Source of the DNA: Candidatus Aminicenantota bacterium
GTDB lineage: Bacteria > Acidobacteriota > Aminicenantia > Aminicenantales > Aminicenantaceae
Assembly (NCBI GenBank): GCA_004378665.1
Contig: SOIA01000064.1
Location: 1-28,955, forward strand
DNA: 28,955 nucleotides
Reading direction: 5' to 3'
Shown here: one piece after another, positions 16,861 to 25,194 of the stretch
How positions within the stretch are numbered: the stretch's first letter is position 1
Layout of the letters: each line of letters starts with the position of its first letter
Program-made: the position numbers and the translations under genes
Notes under the pieces: generated by a model
The model's database searches: none
Seen by the model: the letters and a program-made list of their open reading frames with translations, nothing else
Told to the model about the DNA's origin: nothing

Positions 16861-17470
16861 CCAAGAGCAAGAATTCAAGGGGAAAAATTTAGAGGATGTC
16901 ATAAGTCAGGCTGAACATGTCCTCAAGCTCCCGCGGAGCAAGTTCACCTATGAGGTCGTCACCGAAAAAACCAAGCTCTTCGGGATAAGGGGCAAAAAGA
17001 TAGTGATCCGTGCCTGGCCAAAAATAGAGCCAAAAGAAGAACCGGTGGCACAGTCTCTCAACAAGATTCTTTCCTTTTTACCTCTCGATATCAATTACAA
17101 GATTAAAAGAAAAAATGACGTGATTCACATCATCTTCGAAGGGCCCGATAAAAACTTACTCCTCCGGAAGGACGGTGCCCTGCTCATGGCTTTCCAGCAT
17201 ATCCTCAATAAAGTTTCTCCCCAGAAAGTTCAAGCAGACTGTGATTTTTACAGAGAAAAAAAAGAAAGACGCATCAAGGAGTATGCGCAGCATATGGCAA
17301 ACCAAGTGCATGAGACAGGTAAGGATGAAATCCTGGATATGATGAATCCTTATGAAAGACGGATCGTCCATATCACTGTGAATCAGATCCCGGGTATCAC
17401 TACAGAAAGCATCGGAGACGGATTCCTGAAGCAAATCAAGATTTCCTCCTTGAAGAATGAGGCGGCATAG
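16838..17470 (+). CDS. jag: Jag/KhpB-type RNA-binding protein (Jag_N, KH, R3H)
   Basis: 210 residues. Jag_N domain about 12-60, containing KTKLFGIRGKK. A KH domain about 66-140 in which the usual GxxG loop reads RKDG (110-113), so its first glycine is lost. An R3H domain about 144-205 with the intact RRIVH (174-178) and ITTESIGDG. The family (SpoIIIJ-associated protein, KhpB, EloR) binds RNA and is tied to cell elongation and membrane insertion in Firmicutes. Starts within yidC, so the pair is coupled. The degenerate KH loop makes the R3H domain the more likely nucleic-acid contact. Confidence 0.9.
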   Translation: MEKEEKSNQEQEFKGKNLEDVISQAEHVLKLPRSKFTYEVVTEKTKLFGIRGKKIVIRAWPKIEPKEEPVAQSLNKILSFLPLDINYKIKRKNDVIHIIFEGPDKNLLLRKDGALLMAFQHILNKVSPQKVQADCDFYREKKERRIKEYAQHMANQVHETGKDEILDMMNPYERRIVHITVNQIPGITTESIGDGFLKQIKISSLKNEAA

Positions 17471-17557
17471 CCTCTTCCTTTCATTCTTTTGTTCCTTGTT
17501 TTAAAAATCCCAACAGTCTTTCTCTTCTTTCGAGATTTCTGCTCGTAAATTTTAATC

Positions 17558-17586
17558 TTTACTGTTTCCTCTCCAAGAATTAATAT
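17558..17586 (+). promoter_or_regulatory. Candidate leaderless promoter of mnmE
   Basis: TTTACT (17558-17563), 17-nt spacer, TAATAT (17581-17586), then 7 nt to the ATG at 17594. No SD is present in the 123-nt gap after jag. The hexamers are weaker than at carD but the geometry is the same. Confidence 0.4.
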
Positions 17587-17593
17587 ATGATTT

Positions 17594-18961
17594 ATGCTTG
17601 ACGATACAATCATCGCGATCTCGACTCCTGTAGGATTCGGAGGCCTGGGCATCGTACGGCTCAGCGGAAAAAAATCCCTTGCGGTCGCGAAAAAAATATT
17701 CAAGCCAAAAAAGCGCGGGACGAAGATCATCCCCAGGCGTCCCGTGCTCGGAAACCTGTACAATCCTGAACAGAAGGACTATTTCGAAGAAGCCTTCCTG
17801 ACATACTTCCCCAAGCCATACACCTACACTCGAGAGGAAATGATCGAGATCAGCTGTCATGGAAGTCCTGTCATTCTTGAACAGATTGTTCGCCTCGGCA
17901 TAAAAGAAGGAGCAAGACACGCTGACCCGGGCGAGTTCACTCTCAGGGCTTACCTGGGAGGAAGAATCGACATCCTTCAGGCAGAGGCTGTCAACGATAT
18001 CATCCACGCCGCCTCCTATAAGCAGGCTAAAATATCCTTTAAACAGCTCGAAGGCAGCCTTTCCAAACAAGTGTCCGCTCTCAGGTCTCAGATCATCCAC
18101 CTCCTTTCTCAAATCGAAGCCAGAATCGAATTTCCAGAGGACGGATTGCGAACCTCCACAAAGCGGACGTTGAAAACATTAGAAAATGTTGTCCATTCCG
18201 TAAACAGACTCGTCGAAAGCTATAATCTGGGGAGAACGCTCTCAGAGGGTATCACGCTCGCCATTACAGGAAGAACAAACGTGGGTAAATCCACGCTCTT
18301 CAATTCACTTCTCGAAAAAGACAGGGCTATTGTCACTCCTCATCCCGGGACGACGCGGGATTTTCTCAGGGAAAACATCAGTATAAAGGATTCCATTTTT
18401 ACTCTTATCGACATGGCTGGCCTGGGAAGCCCCGTTCACCCCGTGGAGAAAGAAGGGATCAAAAGAGGAAAAAAGCTTGCCTCTCAGGCAGAAGGGATTC
18501 TCCTCCTCTTGGATGCCTCACACAAAGAGACCCCTGAAGATTTCAAACTGATAAAAAGATTCCAGGACAAAAAGGTTCTGCTGCTTTTCAACAAAACCGA
18601 CCTGCCGCAGAAAATGAACACAGAACGCGTGAAAAAAAGGGCAGAGCATACTCCAACTCTTGAAATATCCGCACTCAAGGGAACAAACCTGAAAAACCTG
18701 AAAGAAAAAATCCACACACTTTTCGTTCCCGACCTGGCACAGGAGGAAGAAATCATCCTGCATTTGCGACAAAAGCTCGTTCTCGAGGAAATCCTTGACT
18801 CTCTGATCGAGGGACAGAGTCTCCTCAAACAAGGTTATCCCGAAGAAATTTATGCAGAAGAAATCCGCAAGGCCATTCCTTTGATCGGTCAGCTCACTGG
18901 AGAAATTCATGCGGACGATATTATCAACGACATATTCAGCAGGTTCTGTGTGGGAAAATAG
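17594..18961 (+). CDS. mnmE: tRNA uridine-5-carboxymethylaminomethyl modification GTPase
   Basis: 455 residues, normal length. N-terminal folate-binding domain about 1-118 (DTIIAISTPVGFGGLGIVRLSG; EISCHGSPVI; HADPGEFTLRAYL), helical domain, and an inserted G domain about 220-380: G1 GRTNVGKS (226-233), G2 in GTTRD, G3 DMAGL (273-277), G4 NKTD. It ends FCVGK, the C-terminal cysteine motif of the family. With MnmG it builds cmnm5 at wobble uridine 34 of tRNAs. The usual DTAGLR is DMAGLG here; the glutamate aligned with E. coli Glu282 (VEKEG, Glu285) is kept. mnmG follows 9 nt downstream. Confidence 0.96.
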   Translation: MLDDTIIAISTPVGFGGLGIVRLSGKKSLAVAKKIFKPKKRGTKIIPRRPVLGNLYNPEQKDYFEEAFLTYFPKPYTYTREEMIEISCHGSPVILEQIVRLGIKEGARHADPGEFTLRAYLGGRIDILQAEAVNDIIHAASYKQAKISFKQLEGSLSKQVSALRSQIIHLLSQIEARIEFPEDGLRTSTKRTLKTLENVVHSVNRLVESYNLGRTLSEGITLAITGRTNVGKSTLFNSLLEKDRAIVTPHPGTTRDFLRENISIKDSIFTLIDMAGLGSPVHPVEKEGIKRGKKLASQAEGILLLLDASHKETPEDFKLIKRFQDKKVLLLFNKTDLPQKMNTERVKKRAEHTPTLEISALKGTNLKNLKEKIHTLFVPDLAQEEEIILHLRQKLVLEEILDSLIEGQSLLKQGYPEEIYAEEIRKAIPLIGQLTGEIHADDIINDIFSRFCVGK

Positions 18962-18970
18962 AGATTAAAA

Positions 18971-20848
18971 ATGAATTTTGTGGATGAATACGATGTGATC
19001 GTCATCGGCGCTGGGCATGCAGGCTGTGAAGCCGCCCACGCCGCAAGCACGATCGGCCTCAAGACCTGTCTCATCACGTTTCATCTCGATACAATCGCTC
19101 AGATGTCCTGCAACCCAGCCATAGGAGGTCTGGCTAAAGGCCATCTTGTCCGAGAAATCGATGCCTTGGGCGGAATCATGGGGCTTCTGGCCGACGAGAC
19201 AGGGATTCAGTTCAGGCTCCTGAACCGAAGTCGGGGCGGAGCTGTCCAGGCCCCACGGGCGCAATCTGACAAGGCCCTCTACAGGCTGACCATGAAGAAC
19301 TGGATGGAAAACATCCCAAATCTGACGCTCTTCCAGGGTATTGTGACAGAAATCCTGATAAAGAACCAAAAAGCGACAGGCGTTCTGACCCTGGAAGGCA
19401 ATCGTCTTCTTGCCAAAGCCGTGATTCTCACGCCAGGAACATTCCTCAACGGCCTGATTCATATAGGATTACACAGCTATTCCGCAGGGAGAGCGAACGA
19501 ACCGGCATCACTTGAGCTTGGAGAGAACCTGAAAAAAATCGGGCTGAAAACTTTCCGCTTAAAAACCGGAACGCCCATGAGACTCGACAAAAACACGATC
19601 GAATGGGACCGTTTCACCCCCCAGCCTGGAGACAAAGAGCCAGTTCCATTCTCTTTCCGGACTCACAAAACTCTTGAAAACAGAATCCTCTGCTATATCG
19701 GGCACACAAACCAGAAAACGCATAAAATCATCAATCAAAACCTGGATAAATCCCCCCTGTACAGCGGGAAAATCGTCGGCATTGGGCCGCGCTTCTGTCC
19801 ATCTATAGAAGACAAAATCGTCAAATTCCCACATCATCTCAGACATCAGTTTTTCCTCGAGCCCGAAGGGTTGGAAACATCCGAAACCTACGTCAACGGC
19901 ATATCCTCCAGCCTTCCTCTCGAAGTCCAGAAGGATATCCTGAAAAGCATCCCCGGTTTAGACCAGGCAAAAATACTCAGGCCGGCCTACGGGATCGAAT
20001 ACGATGCAGTGATTCCGACTCAGCTTCATCCCACCCTGGAAACGCGGCCTTTCAAAAACCTGTTCCTGGCCGGCCAGATCAACGGGACCTCCGGTTACGA
20101 AGAAGCTGCTGCGCAGGGGCTGATCGCCGGTATTAACGCAAGCTTAAAAATAAAAAGGGGAAAGCCATTCATCCTGAGAAGAGATGAAGCTTACATCGGT
20201 GTTCTGATCGATGACCTCATCACAAAGGGAGTGGAAGAACCCTACCGACTCTACACTTCCCGGGCTGAATACAGGCTTTTCCTCCGGATCGACAATGCGG
20301 ATAAAAGATTAACTCCCTATGGATATAAAATGGGATTGATTTGCGAAAAAGACTACGAAACTTTCCTGAAAAAACAGGAAAAAATCAAGAAAGCCATGAA
20401 TTTCCTCCGTAGGGAAAAGATCCGGACAGAAAGCCAAGAAAGCCTGTCTCTCTGGGATTTTCTAAAAAAACCTGAAGTGAAACTTAAAAATATGGTAGAA
20501 TATACAAAATTTAACGTGCATTTATCAGATGAAGAGATGCGTCATACAGAATCAGAGATCAAATACGAAGGTTACATAAGAAAACAAGAAAGGGAGATCG
20601 CGAGAATCCGGAAGGCTGACGGAGAAAAAATTCCGGAGAACACAGATTTCCTTAAAATCCCCGGATTGACTCGAGAAGCGGCAGAAAAATTGGATGAATT
20701 CCGACCTCCGACAATAGGCGAAGCAAAAAAAATACCGGGTGTCACTCCAGCGGCCACAGTGAATCTGCATGTTCACCTGCAGGTTCAGAAGAGAAAAAGG
20801 CAGGTCAAACAAAATGTTCCACGTGGAACATTGAAAAACAATGAGTAA
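18971..20848 (+). CDS. mnmG: tRNA uridine-5-carboxymethylaminomethyl modification enzyme MnmG
   Basis: 625 residues, normal length. FAD-binding Rossmann motif VIGAGHAGCEAA at 11-22, the conserved MSCNPAIGGLAKGHLVREIDALGG (45-68), second nucleotide-binding signatures (LTPGTFLNGLIHIG), TGTPMRL, GQINGTSGYEEAAAQG, and the C-terminal YRLYTSRAEYRLFLRIDNAD plus helical MnmE-binding domain. It is the FAD partner of MnmE. The last about 18 residues (RKRQVKQNVPRGTLKNNE) form a basic tail beyond the usual end; its NVPRGT is encoded by a parS palindrome. The stop lies 8 nt inside parA. rsmG, which often follows mnmG, is absent. Confidence 0.97.
   Translation: MNFVDEYDVIVIGAGHAGCEAAHAASTIGLKTCLITFHLDTIAQMSCNPAIGGLAKGHLVREIDALGGIMGLLADETGIQFRLLNRSRGGAVQAPRAQSDKALYRLTMKNWMENIPNLTLFQGIVTEILIKNQKATGVLTLEGNRLLAKAVILTPGTFLNGLIHIGLHSYSAGRANEPASLELGENLKKIGLKTFRLKTGTPMRLDKNTIEWDRFTPQPGDKEPVPFSFRTHKTLENRILCYIGHTNQKTHKIINQNLDKSPLYSGKIVGIGPRFCPSIEDKIVKFPHHLRHQFFLEPEGLETSETYVNGISSSLPLEVQKDILKSIPGLDQAKILRPAYGIEYDAVIPTQLHPTLETRPFKNLFLAGQINGTSGYEEAAAQGLIAGINASLKIKRGKPFILRRDEAYIGVLIDDLITKGVEEPYRLYTSRAEYRLFLRIDNADKRLTPYGYKMGLICEKDYETFLKKQEKIKKAMNFLRREKIRTESQESLSLWDFLKKPEVKLKNMVEYTKFNVHLSDEEMRHTESEIKYEGYIRKQEREIARIRKADGEKIPENTDFLKIPGLTREAAEKLDEFRPPTIGEAKKIPGVTPAATVNLHVHLQVQKRKRQVKQNVPRGTLKNNE
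20815..20830. promoter_or_regulatory. parS: parS centromere site (ParB-binding palindrome)
   Basis: TGTTCCACGTGGAACA, a perfect 16-bp palindrome (20 bp with the flanking AA/TT), fits the near-universal chromosomal parS consensus TGTTNCACGTGNAACA. It lies inside the 3' end of mnmG and ends 10 nt before the parA start. ParB dimers load here with CTP and slide along DNA; the position also allows effects on parA expression. Confidence 0.9.
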
Positions 20849-21596
20849 AATCATAGCGATAGCCAACCAAAAAGGGGGAGTCGGAAAAACAACGACTGCG
20901 ATTAACCTCGCCGCCGCGCTGGCCCTGACGAAAAAAAGGACTCTGGTGGTCGATTTTGACCCCCAAGGAATGGCTACGATCGGATTGGGAAAAACAAAAG
21001 AGACCAAGAAAGGAGTCTATCAGGCTCTGATGAACGGGCAGAGGATGATGGACTGTATCCACCCCACAGACGTTAACAAACTCTATATCTGTCCTTGCTC
21101 ACCTGAATTGGCGGGCGCAGAGGTTGAGCTGTTTTCCAAAGAAAGAAAGGAAAAAAGGTTGCGCGAAGCCTTGATTCAGGTTAAGAATTTTTTTGATTTC
21201 ATCTTTATCGACTGCCCTCCTTCCCTCGGTTTTCTCACCATCAACGCTCTCACGGCTGCCGACTCTGTCCTCATCCCGGTCCAGTGCGAGTTTTTCTGCA
21301 TGGAAGGCATTCCCGAACTTTTCCGTATCCTGGATGAAGTGCGCACCTACCTGAATCCCTCGCTTGCCATCGAAGGCATCCTTCTCACCATGTATGACGA
21401 ACGGACGAACCTCTCCAAGCAGGTCGCCCGTGAGGTGCAGCGTTTTCTCAAGGAAGTCACGTATAGGGTCATCATCCCTCGAACAGTCAAACTTGCCGAA
21501 GCTCCAAGCTACGGCAAGCCGGTTATTCTTTACGCAAAAAGCTCTAAGGGAGCCGCGGCTTATCTAAATTTAGCTCAGGAGATTCTACAGAGATGA
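20841..21596 (+). CDS. parA: Chromosome-partitioning ATPase ParA (Soj)
   Basis: 251 residues, chromosomal type without an N-terminal HTH. Deviant Walker A NQKGGVGKTTTA at 9-20 with the signature lysine (Lys11), Walker A' VVDFDPQG, Walker B IFIDCPPSLG and the switch-region PVQCEFFCMEG. ParA dimers bind DNA nonspecifically and move ParB-parS complexes. The usual DPQGNAT reads DPQGMAT. ATG lies in the last 8 nt of mnmG, has no clear SD, and follows parS by 10 nt, so translation is probably coupled to mnmG. ATGA overlap with parB. Confidence 0.97.
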   Translation: MSKIIAIANQKGGVGKTTTAINLAAALALTKKRTLVVDFDPQGMATIGLGKTKETKKGVYQALMNGQRMMDCIHPTDVNKLYICPCSPELAGAEVELFSKERKEKRLREALIQVKNFFDFIFIDCPPSLGFLTINALTAADSVLIPVQCEFFCMEGIPELFRILDEVRTYLNPSLAIEGILLTMYDERTNLSKQVAREVQRFLKEVTYRVIIPRTVKLAEAPSYGKPVILYAKSSKGAAAYLNLAQEILQR

Positions 21597-22432
21597 AAAA
21601 GAAAGCGCTCGGAAAAGGTTTAAAAGCGTTCATCCCGGGGGAATACGGCATCTTGAAGGAGGAACGGTTTGCAGAGCTGGACATCGAAAAACTCAAGCCA
21701 AGCTCTTACCAGCCGAGATTGAAATTCAGCAAAGATTCCATGGAAGAGCTAGCCAGCTCGATAAAGGAATCTGGCATTCTTCAACCTGTGCTTGTCGTTC
21801 CAGAGGGAAACCATTACACCATTATCGTCGGAGAACGCCGGTGGCGTGCAGCCCAGAAGATCGGCTTTAAAAAAATTCCCTCCATCATCCGCTCCATGCC
21901 CGTAGCCCAGCAGCTTGAAACTTCCCTCGTCGAAAACATACAAAGAGAAGACCTGAATCCTTTAGAAATCGCACTGGCCTACCAAAAACTCAGCCAGGAA
22001 TTGAACTACACGCAGGAGGATATCGCTAAAAAGGTGGGGAAGGACAGGGCTTCCGTAGCCAACTATCTCCGTCTTATCAACCTGCCGAAGGAAATCCAGG
22101 ATTATCTGGCAGCAGGAAGCATTTCTATGGGCCATGCCAGAGCCCTGCTCTCTCTTGAAAATTCAAAAACGCAGATTGCATTTGCCCGGAAAATTATAAA
22201 AAAACAACTCTCTGTCCGGCAGGTTGAAAAGACAGCTCAAAAACTCAAGGACGCACCTCAAAGGGAAAAGAGGCGCCCGCTTGATCCTGACCTCATGGCC
22301 CTCCAGGAAGAATTCATCCGATATCTGGGAACAAAGGTTTCCATCTCCGGAAGCCAGAACAGGGGAGTCATAAAAATCCATTATTTTTCAATAGAAGAAT
22401 TAAACCGAATTTTTGATAAAATAAAGGAGTGA
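21593..22432 (+). CDS. parB: Chromosome-partitioning protein ParB (Spo0J)
   Basis: 279 residues. The N-terminal ALGKGLKAFIPG (5-16) is the ParA-stimulating peptide. The CTP-binding ParB/Srx domain about 26-120 has SSYQPR, ESGILQPVLV, GERRWRAA (80-87) and ENIQRE (114-119). The HTH domain about 121-215 has YTQEDIAKKVGKDRASVANYLRL, and a C-terminal dimerisation domain is about 232-279. It recognises parS, which is present 760 nt upstream. ParB hydrolyses CTP to act as a DNA-sliding clamp. Second gene of the pair, overlapping parA by 4 nt. Confidence 0.97.
   Translation: MKKKALGKGLKAFIPGEYGILKEERFAELDIEKLKPSSYQPRLKFSKDSMEELASSIKESGILQPVLVVPEGNHYTIIVGERRWRAAQKIGFKKIPSIIRSMPVAQQLETSLVENIQREDLNPLEIALAYQKLSQELNYTQEDIAKKVGKDRASVANYLRLINLPKEIQDYLAAGSISMGHARALLSLENSKTQIAFARKIIKKQLSVRQVEKTAQKLKDAPQREKRRPLDPDLMALQEEFIRYLGTKVSISGSQNRGVIKIHYFSIEELNRIFDKIKE
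22424..22429 (+). promoter_or_regulatory. Shine-Dalgarno of the bactofilin gene
   Basis: AAGGAG 7 nt before the ATG at 22437, overlapping the end of parB. It sets the bactofilin start. Confidence 0.75.
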
Positions 22433-22436
22433 ACCG

Positions 22437-22850
22437 ATGGAAGACAGAAAAAGTGAAATAGACGAAAACAATTTGACGGGATTTTTAGACAAGGACACTC
22501 AGATCGAAGGAGAGTTGATCTTCAAGGGATCGTTCCGTATTGATGGAGTATTCAAAGGAAAAATAAACTCTGAATCCACTCTCATCGTCGGAGAGAACGG
22601 AAAGGTCGAAGCAGACATCATTATCGGTTTCATCATCATCAACGGCGAAGTCAAGGGCAACATCCAGGCCCGTGAAAAAGTGGAAATCAATGCAAGCGGT
22701 CGAGTCATCGGGACAGTCACCTCTCCAACGCTGGTTGTTGAAGAGGGAGCCTACCTGGAATCCAGCTGTCAGACCTCTGAGCTGCCACCACCGCCCGAAC
22801 ATCCCGAAGAGCCTGAAAAACCGGAGGAAGAGGTCGAAACGGAATACTAA
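22437..22850 (+). CDS. Bactofilin (polymer-forming cytoskeletal protein)
   Basis: 137 residues. A central bactofilin beta-helix domain, about 18-110, shows the repeated short strands typical of the family: TQIEGELIFKGSFRIDGVFKG, LIVGENGKVEADIIIG, INGEVKGNIQAREKVEI, GRVIGTVTSPTLVVEEGAYLES. Flanks are short; the C-terminal tail is Pro/Glu-rich (PPPPEHPEEPEKPEEEVE), as in many bactofilins. Bactofilins polymerise without nucleotide, often at the membrane. It starts 4 nt after parB, so it is in the par operon. In Myxococcus, bactofilins position the ParABS machinery, so a similar role here is a reasonable inference. Confidence 0.93.
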   Translation: MEDRKSEIDENNLTGFLDKDTQIEGELIFKGSFRIDGVFKGKINSESTLIVGENGKVEADIIIGFIIINGEVKGNIQAREKVEINASGRVIGTVTSPTLVVEEGAYLESSCQTSELPPPPEHPEEPEKPEEEVETEY

Positions 22851-22852
22851 TC

Positions 22853-23575
22853 TTGAAACTCGCAACAGGAATCATCCCCGCGCGATATCATTCGGTACGA
22901 TTCCCGGGAAAGCCTCTGGCTTTGATCAATGGAAAATCCATGATCCAACGCGTCTATGAAGCCGCATGCACAGCAAAAAACTTGGAAAGTGTTGTTGTGG
23001 CCACTGACGACGAAAGGATCTTACAGGCTGCTCAAAATTTTGGAGCAGAGGTTCGGATGACCTCTCCCTCTCATCGTTCTGGCACCGACAGGGTGGCTGA
23101 GGTTGCCCTGGAAACACAAAGCCCGATCATCATCAATATTCAGGGAGATGAACCCCTCATTCAAGGAGAAGCCATTGATGAACTGGTGGAGGCTCTGCAG
23201 GATGAAGACATTCCGATGGCCACTCTTGCTGCGAAAGAGGATGACATGAATCTGCTGGACGATAGCAATGTCGTCAAGGTTGTGTTTGATGAAAAAAGCT
23301 TTGCCTTGAATTTTTCCCGTTTTCCTCTTTCTTTTCCGGCATCAGAATATTTCTGGCGTCACATCGGGATATACGGCTATCAAAAGGATTTTCTCCTCAA
23401 ATTTTGCCGGATTCCTCCCTCCAGACGGGAAAAAACAGAAAAATTGGAGCAGCTCAGAGCATTGGAGAACGGCTACAGGATAAAAATCGTAGAAAGTTCG
23501 CATTCACCCTTGAGTGTCGACACACCTGAGGATATAATCAGGATTGAAAATTTATTGAAAGACGTGAACAGATGA
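22853..23575 (+). CDS. kdsB: CMP-Kdo synthetase (3-deoxy-manno-octulosonate cytidylyltransferase)
   Basis: 240 residues, normal length. It joins CTP and Kdo to give CMP-Kdo for LPS core assembly. Marks: IIPARYHSVRFPGKPL (7-22), VVVATDDERI, SGTDRVAEV, IINIQGDEPLI, RHIGIYGYQKDFL, KLEQLRALENGYRIK and SVDTPEDI. The start is a TTG at 22853, two bases after the bactofilin stop; no in-frame ATG precedes the essential IPARYHS motif, so TTG is forced. The stop overlaps the pyrG ATG. Confidence 0.96.
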   Translation: MKLATGIIPARYHSVRFPGKPLALINGKSMIQRVYEAACTAKNLESVVVATDDERILQAAQNFGAEVRMTSPSHRSGTDRVAEVALETQSPIIINIQGDEPLIQGEAIDELVEALQDEDIPMATLAAKEDDMNLLDDSNVVKVVFDEKSFALNFSRFPLSFPASEYFWRHIGIYGYQKDFLLKFCRIPPSRREKTEKLEQLRALENGYRIKIVESSHSPLSVDTPEDIIRIENLLKDVNR

Positions 23576-25194
23576 CAAAGTTCATTTTCATCACAGGAGG
23601 AGTCCTTTCTGCGCTGGGAAAGGGCATCGCCGCCTCTTCCATCGGAGCACTACTGGAAAGCCATGGGTACAAAATCACGCTCCAGAAATTCGATCCTTAC
23701 CTCAACATCGACCCAGGCACCATGAATCCTTTCCAGCACGGGGAAGTCTACGTCACGGATGACGGGGCTGAGACCGACCTGGACCTGGGTCATTACGAAC
23801 GGTTCACCTCTACCAAGATGACCAAAGCCCATAACTGGACAGCCGGACAGATCTATGAGGCGATCATCAGAAAAGAGCGCAAGGGAGAATATCTTGGCAA
23901 AACAGTCCAGGTCATCCCGCATGTCACCGATGATATCAAAAAGGCATTCTATGCGGTTGCCGATAAAAACGATATCGTGATCGTGGAAATCGGCGGGACC
24001 GTGGGAGACATCGAAAGCCAGCCATTCCTCGAAGCCACAAGACAGATGAGGCTCTCACTCGGTCATGATCAAACGGTCTTTATCCACCTGACGCTGGTCC
24101 CTTTTATCCAGACATCTGGAGAACTCAAAACGAAACCCACCCAGCACAGCGTCCGGGAACTCCAGGCCATCGGAATCCAGCCGGATGTCATTCTTTGCCG
24201 CACGGACAGGGATCTCCGGCAGGACATAAAGGCCAAGATCTCACTCTTCACCAACGTCCCTCTGGAAGCCGTGATTACAGCCAAAGATGTGGATAACGTC
24301 TACGAAATCCCGCTCCATTATGCCCGGGAGAACCTGGATAGGATCATCCTCAAGCAGCTGAAACTCCCTCAGAGAAGAAGGAATCTCGCCCGTTGGAAAA
24401 CTCTGGTGAACAGGATGAAAACTCCAGGCGATGAAGTCAACATTGCTCTGGTCGGCAAGTACGCAGGGCTTCAAGATTCCTACATGAGTCTCAACCAGGC
24501 TTTGTATCATGGAGGAATCGCCCACAGGCTCAAAGTCAACATATCCTGGATCGAGGCCGAAGACATCGAAGCCGGCAAGCCGGAGGAAATCCTGGCGGAT
24601 GCGGACGGGATTCTGGTTCCCGGCGGCTTTGGTGTGAGGGGAATAGAGGGAAAAATTAAAGCGGTGACTTACGCTCGCAAAAAGAAGGTGCCTTTTTTCG
24701 GCATCTGTTTGGGGATGCAGGCGGCTGCTATCGAGTATGCCCGGAATACCGCCTCGCTCAAAAACGCCAACAGCACTGAGTTCAACGCCCGAACTCCCCA
24801 TAAAATATTCTTTAAATGGAGGGAACTCAAAGGGGTCAAAGACCTGGGCGGCACCATGAGGCTGGGTCAGTATCTCTGTCACCTGAAAAAAGGGTCCTTT
24901 GCGGAAAGGGCCTATGGAAAACTGAGCATCTACGAGCGCCACCGCCACCGCTACGAATTCAATCCCGAATACGAAGAAATTCTGGCCAAGGCAGGCCTCT
25001 TCATCTCCGGGAAAAATCCTGACCATGACCTGGTGGAGATCGTGGAGGTCAAGGACCATCCTTGGTTTCTCGGTTGCCAGTTCCATCCTGAATTCAAATC
25101 CAAGCCTCTGGACCCACATCCTCTCTTCAAAGCCTTTATCGGAGCAAGCTATGCCTATCGTTCCAAAAGAAATATCCATAAACGAAAAAGTTAA
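23572..25194 (+). CDS. pyrG: CTP synthase
   Basis: 540 residues, full length. The N-terminal amidoligase domain carries FITGGVLSALGKG (6-18), DPYLNIDPGTMNPFQHGEV (41-59) and EIGGTVGDIES. The C-terminal class I glutamine amidotransferase has PGGFGVRG, nucleophile Cys379 in GICLGMQ, and His505/Glu507 in FHPEF. It makes CTP from UTP, glutamine and ATP. Located between kdsB and kdsA, overlapping both (4 and 44 nt), so its product is made in step with CMP-Kdo. GGVLSALGKG differs slightly from the common GGVVSSLGKG. Confidence 0.97.
   Translation: MTKFIFITGGVLSALGKGIAASSIGALLESHGYKITLQKFDPYLNIDPGTMNPFQHGEVYVTDDGAETDLDLGHYERFTSTKMTKAHNWTAGQIYEAIIRKERKGEYLGKTVQVIPHVTDDIKKAFYAVADKNDIVIVEIGGTVGDIESQPFLEATRQMRLSLGHDQTVFIHLTLVPFIQTSGELKTKPTQHSVRELQAIGIQPDVILCRTDRDLRQDIKAKISLFTNVPLEAVITAKDVDNVYEIPLHYARENLDRIILKQLKLPQRRRNLARWKTLVNRMKTPGDEVNIALVGKYAGLQDSYMSLNQALYHGGIAHRLKVNISWIEAEDIEAGKPEEILADADGILVPGGFGVRGIEGKIKAVTYARKKKVPFFGICLGMQAAAIEYARNTASLKNANSTEFNARTPHKIFFKWRELKGVKDLGGTMRLGQYLCHLKKGSFAERAYGKLSIYERHRHRYEFNPEYEEILAKAGLFISGKNPDHDLVEIVEVKDHPWFLGCQFHPEFKSKPLDPHPLFKAFIGASYAYRSKRNIHKRKS

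Noticed and set aside
25025..25150. Extended N-terminus for kdsA
   Set aside because: These 42 codons are out of frame inside the pyrG catalytic C-terminus, do not resemble KdsA, and the ATG at 25151 has a good GGAG.
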